Shown: one piece after another, positions 7,090-10,090 of the stretch
Layout: each line of letters begins with the position of its first letter
Numbering within the stretch: position 1 is the stretch's first letter
Source: JARKQH01 sp964631605
Lineage (GTDB): Bacteria > Verrucomicrobiota > Verrucomicrobiia > Limisphaerales > UBA8199
Assembly (NCBI GenBank): GCA_964631605.1
Contig: CAZVYG010000123.1
Span: forward strand, 1 to 10,090
Length of the DNA: 10,090 nt
Reading direction: 5' to 3'
Position numbers and translations under genes: made by a program
Notes under the pieces: generated by a model
What the model was told of the DNA's origin: nothing
Databases searched by the model: none
The model's input: only the letters and a program-made list of their open reading frames with translations

Positions 7090-7279
7090 ATTCCCGCCAT
7101 CCCCGGTCCGGCAACCCGTCTGAGAGCCTCATACGGCGGCAGGCGGGGAACCTGACGGGACGCTTTTGATGATCGAGACGGGTCAATTTGACTGTGCCAA
7201 CCACGCAAGGCTAAGAATGGGCTTTCTGCACGGCCGCAGGCACTCGGCGCTGCGCGGTGAGAGAGGCAAGATTCCCCGC

Positions 7280-8581
7280 TCAGGCGTAGCGCGTGACCCC
7301 CGGCATCGCCATGGGCGCGATGTCGAGTTTCATGTTCCACTCCAGCTTCTCGGGAACCAGCCGCTCGTCGGCGTTGAGCGCCTGCTCCCACGTGATCTCC
7401 TGCCCGCTGTAGGCGGCCATCCGGCCCATGATGCCCATCAACGTGCTGTGGGTCATCCAAACCCCGTCATTGATCGGCTTGCCGCTGCGGATGCTGGCAA
7501 ACAGCTCGTTATGCTCCTGTTGATACATGTCCGTCTTGGGCCCCCGATAACGCCAATTCTCCTTGCCCCGAAGGAACGGCGCCTGCCAGCCCGCGATTTT
7601 GCCAAACCCCTCCGCCCCCATGAGGTAGTCGGAGTTGTCGGTGTGGGTATTGCCGATCTGGCGTTGGCCGACAAAAGCCCGCACGTCGTCCGGGTACTCA
7701 TACACCACGAACATGTGGTCAAAGATGTTGCCCTGGTTGTTCGGCGTCTGGCGCCCACCCACCGCAACGGCTTTGAGCGGCGGCTGATCCTTCATCGCCC
7801 AGGCGACTTTGTCCACACTGTGGCAGGCCTGCTCGACGTATCCATCGCCCGAAAGCCAGACGAAGTTATACCAATGGCGAAGCTGCCACTCCAGGTCCGT
7901 CATGCCCCCCGGCCGCTGGCTGGCGGGCGGCATCGGCTTGACGGGCCCCGCATAGTAGGTGGCGTAAATGGCCCGAATCGCACCAATCGCGCCATCATGA
8001 ATACGCTGGTAAAACTCCCGCCGCGCCCCTTCGTAGCGCCAGCAAAAACCAGCCACCAGCGCCAGGTTCTTCTCCCGCGCCGCCTTCACCGTCTCCAGCA
8101 CCGACCGAATGCCCGCCGCGTCGGTCGCGACCGGCTTTTCACAAAAGATATGTTTGCCCGCCGCAACCGCCGCTTTGAGATGCTGCGGACGAAATCCGGG
8201 CGGCGCCGCCAGCAAAACCACGTCCACGCCGCTGTCAATCACCTTCTGGTAGGCGTCCAACCCTGCGAAACACTTGTCCGGGGTCACTTTCACCTTCTCC
8301 GGCAGCTCGCGTTGGAGGCTCTGCAGACTCTTCTGCACCTGCTCCTCGAACACGTCCCCCAAAGCAGTCAGCACCACGTTCGGATCCGCCCGCAGCGCCT
8401 GGTTGGCGGCTCCGGTCCCGCGCCCCCCGCAACCAATCAGCCCCACCCGCAAAGTGCCCGAGGCCTCGGCGCCCAGGAGCGGCTGCGGCAAAATCCCGGG
8501 AGCGGCCAACGCCCCGCCGATCAGGGCGGAAGTCTTTAGAAAATCGCGACGCGATGAGAGGGAAGTATTTGAGTTATTCAT
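7280..8581 (-). CDS. Tat-exported Gfo/Idh/MocA-family oxidoreductase
   Basis: 433 residues. The leader has a twin-arginine motif SSRRDFLK (residues 9-16), a hydrophobic stretch ALIGGALAAPGIL and a likely A-E-A site near residue 40, so the enzyme is probably folded with its cofactor and exported by Tat. An NAD(P)-binding Rossmann loop VGLIGCGGRGTG follows at ~46-57. The family signature FCEKPVATD gives the E-K-P lysine (Lys149). The A-C-H-S-V-D segment (His254, Asp257) is the usual catalytic region, followed by the C-terminal alpha/beta substrate domain. Members oxidise or reduce sugars, inositols or related polyols; the substrate here cannot be told. ATG 8581 was chosen because the Tat leader follows directly; the frame's upstream extension to 8644 adds residues that do not look like a leader. 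It is convergent with the phosphatase and divergent from the sigma factor. Confidence 0.93.
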   Translation of the reverse strand: MNNSNTSLSSRRDFLKTSALIGGALAAPGILPQPLLGAEASGTLRVGLIGCGGRGTGAANQALRADPNVVLTALGDVFEEQVQKSLQSLQRELPEKVKVTPDKCFAGLDAYQKVIDSGVDVVLLAAPPGFRPQHLKAAVAAGKHIFCEKPVATDAAGIRSVLETVKAAREKNLALVAGFCWRYEGARREFYQRIHDGAIGAIRAIYATYYAGPVKPMPPASQRPGGMTDLEWQLRHWYNFVWLSGDGYVEQACHSVDKVAWAMKDQPPLKAVAVGGRQTPNNQGNIFDHMFVVYEYPDDVRAFVGQRQIGNTHTDNSDYLMGAEGFGKIAGWQAPFLRGKENWRYRGPKTDMYQQEHNELFASIRSGKPINDGVWMTHSTLMGIMGRMAAYSGQEITWEQALNADERLVPEKLEWNMKLDIAPMAMPGVTRYA

Positions 8582-8725
8582 GATTTGTTCTTGGGAGTGG
8601 TAGCCGAATGCACCCGGCTGAGTCAAGGCACCACACGACCACACGACAACCTCGCGCCCGGCCCCTGCCCCTTGTTCGAATGGGTCTGTTCAAATCTTTG
8701 GCGATGGCGTACTCTAACTTCCGGC
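8582..8725. promoter_or_regulatory. Divergent promoter region, oxidoreductase and ECF sigma factor
   Basis: The 144 nt between two divergent starts must contain both promoters. A weak pair TGTTCA (8687-8692) and TACTCT (8710-8715), 17 nt apart, would give a nearly leaderless sigma-factor transcript. The match to consensus is poor and is offered only as a possibility. No Shine-Dalgarno sequence precedes the sigma-factor ATG, which would fit leaderless translation. Confidence 0.35.
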
Positions 8726-9352
8726 ATGGGTGCAGATGCTGAAACCAGTTTGCTCGCCCGGTGTGCTCAGGGCGACCCGGCGGCGTGGGACGAGTTGTTC
8801 AACCAGCACTACGATGCGACCTGCCGCTTCATTTGGCAACTGTCCAACGATTTCACCCGCGAGGATGCCGAGGAAATCTGTCAGGAAACCTTTCTGTCGG
8901 TGATTCGGAACCTTAAGTCCTTCCACGGCCAAAGCCAGTTCCAAACCTGGCTTTTCCGAATCGCAACCAACAAGGCCCGGGATTACCGGGAAAAACTCCA
9001 TGCCGCCAAACGCGGCGGCGGCCGGCCAACGCTGTCCCTCCAACAGGAGGACCCCACGACCGGCCTGACATTGGACCCGCCCGCAACCACACCGGGCCCT
9101 GACCTGCTTCTTTTGGGGGCCGAACGGGCCGAACTGGTGTACCAGGGCCTGGATCAACTTGGCGAGCCCTGCCGCGAGATCATTGACCTGCGGTATTTTG
9201 GCAATCTCAGCTATGAGGAAATCAGCCAGTCGCTCGGCTTGAATGTCAAAACCGTCAGTTCCAGACTCAGCAAATGCCTGGACCGCCTCGAAGACATCCT
9301 GCGCCGGGTATTTGCCGGGGAGGAATCTCCGGTTTTCCCGTCTAACCTGTAG
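8726..9352 (+). CDS. ECF-type RNA polymerase sigma factor (sigma-70 family)
   Basis: 208 residues, the usual ECF size. The sigma-2 region (~21-90) contains LFNQHYDATCRFIWQL, then D-A-E-E-I-C-Q-E-T-F-L-S-V and FQTWLFRIATNKARDY, the -10-recognition helices. A Pro/Thr-rich linker (~100-127) follows. The sigma-4 region (~133-195) has CREIIDLRYFGNLSYEEISQ and a helix-turn-helix with LGLNVKTVSSRLSKCLDRL for the -35 element. ATG 8726 was chosen because homology begins there; the upstream extension to 8585 is unlike sigma factors. The next gene begins 9 nt after its stop and encodes a one-TM protein, the standard sigma/anti-sigma layout. It probably switches on a small regulon, often including its own operon. 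The signal is unknown. Confidence 0.95.
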   Translation: MGADAETSLLARCAQGDPAAWDELFNQHYDATCRFIWQLSNDFTREDAEEICQETFLSVIRNLKSFHGQSQFQTWLFRIATNKARDYREKLHAAKRGGGRPTLSLQQEDPTTGLTLDPPATTPGPDLLLLGAERAELVYQGLDQLGEPCREIIDLRYFGNLSYEEISQSLGLNVKTVSSRLSKCLDRLEDILRRVFAGEESPVFPSNL

Positions 9353-9361
9353 TAGAGAATC

Positions 9362-10048
9362 ATGGATCCGGAACGGCCAATCGAAAAGCTCTTGCACCAC
9401 ACAGCCCAAGGGCGCAAGGCTCAAGCGGGTGAACCCTTTGAGCTGCATGCGGCCGACCGCGCTCTATTGCAAGCCGAGGTCGCCCGCCAATTTGCCCGGC
9501 CACCCTCCACAAGGGCCGGATTGCTCCCCTGGCTGCGGCTTTGGCCGAGGCTGGCCTGGGCCCTCGGCCTGTTTGCCATTCTCGGAATCATTGTTTGGGC
9601 GATTCTGCCTCATCCTTCCCCTTCAGATCAGAATCTGACTCTGGCCAAAGCGCCCGCGACCGAACCGGAGGCTCTCCCCACCGCTCAGACCGCTGCTCCG
9701 CCGTCCCCGCTTCCCCCTCCCGCCCCCGCCGCCGTGCCGGCCAAACCCCGGGAAGCATCTGAACGCATTGTAGCAGAGTCGCCTCCGGCCGATGAGCTGC
9801 GCTCAAGGCTTGCAACCCGGAGTGTGCAGGCTGAATCACCAAAATCAGCCTCAACCGCCGAGTTGCGCCTTGCCCTCAGGGAAACCGGTTCGGAAGCAGC
9901 GCCCACACCCCCGGCAACCCCCCAACCCGGCACTTACTTGGGGGACACCCCCGCCCCCGTGACCCGTGGCTTGGCCGCAACCGCCGGACGACCGTCAGTC
10001 TCATCCCCCTCAACCGCTTTGCCCTCCCGCAAAAAAGACTCTTATTAA
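9362..10048 (+). CDS. Single-pass membrane protein, putative anti-sigma factor
   Basis: 228 residues. The N-terminal ~60 residues are charged and helical, with no Cys, so the zinc anti-sigma motif H-x-x-x-C-x-x-C is absent. One membrane segment runs at ~62-82 (LAWALGLFAILGIIVWAIL), followed by ~145 residues rich in Pro, Ala, Ser and Thr with a PSPLPPPAPAAVP stretch and a basic end. By the positive-inside rule the short N-terminus (with flanking R/W-R-L) is cytoplasmic and could hold the sigma factor, while the disordered Pro-rich part spans the periplasm. Position directly behind the ECF sigma gene (9-nt gap) is the main argument for function. No sequence motif proves anti-sigma activity. Start ATG 9362 has only a weak GAG upstream. 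The C-terminal part could instead reach a cell-wall or outer-membrane sensor. Confidence 0.75.
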   Translation: MDPERPIEKLLHHTAQGRKAQAGEPFELHAADRALLQAEVARQFARPPSTRAGLLPWLRLWPRLAWALGLFAILGIIVWAILPHPSPSDQNLTLAKAPATEPEALPTAQTAAPPSPLPPPAPAAVPAKPREASERIVAESPPADELRSRLATRSVQAESPKSASTAELRLALRETGSEAAPTPPATPQPGTYLGDTPAPVTRGLAATAGRPSVSSPSTALPSRKKDSY

Positions 10049-10061
10049 TACTGCGCTTCAC

Positions 10062-10090
10062 ATGAATAGCAAACTCAACAAGCAGGAACA
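10062..10090 (+). CDS. Start of a further gene (partial)
   Basis: ATG 10062 opens a frame MNSKLNKQE that runs off the right edge, 13 nt after the stop of the anti-sigma-like gene. Spacing and the Lys/Asn-rich start, typical of a signal peptide n-region, suggest a third operon member, perhaps an exported protein. Only nine residues are visible, so no function can be given. Confidence 0.4.

Noticed and set aside
7114..7183. Distant inverted repeat ACCCGTCT/AGACGGGT and a small palindrome GTCAATTTGAC (7182-7192) in the convergent spacer
   Set aside because: The arms are short and 54 nt apart, with no T-run or link to a gene start; this is compatible with chance.
7166..8539. 457-codon open frame on the + strand
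   Set aside because: It is the reverse shadow of the Gfo/Idh/MocA gene, with His/Arg/Pro-rich translation and no recognisable motif.

Overview
The window is GC-rich, densely coding bacterial DNA. It looks most like a chromosomal piece of a Verrucomicrobiota/PVC-group bacterium. This is an inference from the gene repertoire and style: a Tat-exported Gfo/Idh/MocA oxidoreductase with an SRRDFLK leader, an ECF sigma factor paired with a one-TM anti-sigma-like protein, large secreted Calx-beta/coiled-coil proteins, and mostly weak or absent Shine-Dalgarno sequences. No rRNA, tRNA, CRISPR array, transposase or integrase was recognised.

Region 1 (1-3580, + strand) is an apparent two-gene operon. 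The first gene is only a 3' end. Its visible part starts with what looks like the end of a Calx-beta repeat and finishes with an unassigned beta-rich domain. After 19 nt and a good GAGGAG ribosome binding site comes a 994-residue protein with a signal-peptide-like segment, a helical N-terminal half, a long coiled coil interrupted by an Ala-rich hairpin tip, and a C-terminal beta domain. This order and several local patterns resemble the A subunit (TcA) of Tc toxins, specifically its translocation channel and TcB-binding region. It is the most interesting item in the window.

Region 2 (3581-5243) starts with non-coding DNA holding a short decayed piece of a class-C beta-lactamase-like serine hydrolase on the - strand. 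Next is a complete AraC-type regulator on the - strand with an unusual C-terminal tail, then a 368-nt divergent control region. In that region the 9-mer GTTGCAGTG lies 26 nt upstream of the regulator start and 29 nt upstream of the phosphatase start, in the sense orientation of each gene. The phosphatase-side copy is part of a perfect 15-bp palindrome.

Region 3 (5244-7089, + strand) is a secreted PhoA-type alkaline phosphatase with the metal ligands and nucleophile recognisable, ended by a strong intrinsic terminator. The AraC protein may control it.

Region 4 (7280-10090) has the Tat-exported Gfo/Idh/MocA oxidoreductase on the - strand. Divergent from it is an ECF sigma factor, followed 9 nt later by a membrane protein with a cytoplasmic N-terminus and a Pro/Ala-rich exterior, probably its anti-sigma factor. 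The start of a further gene runs off the right edge.
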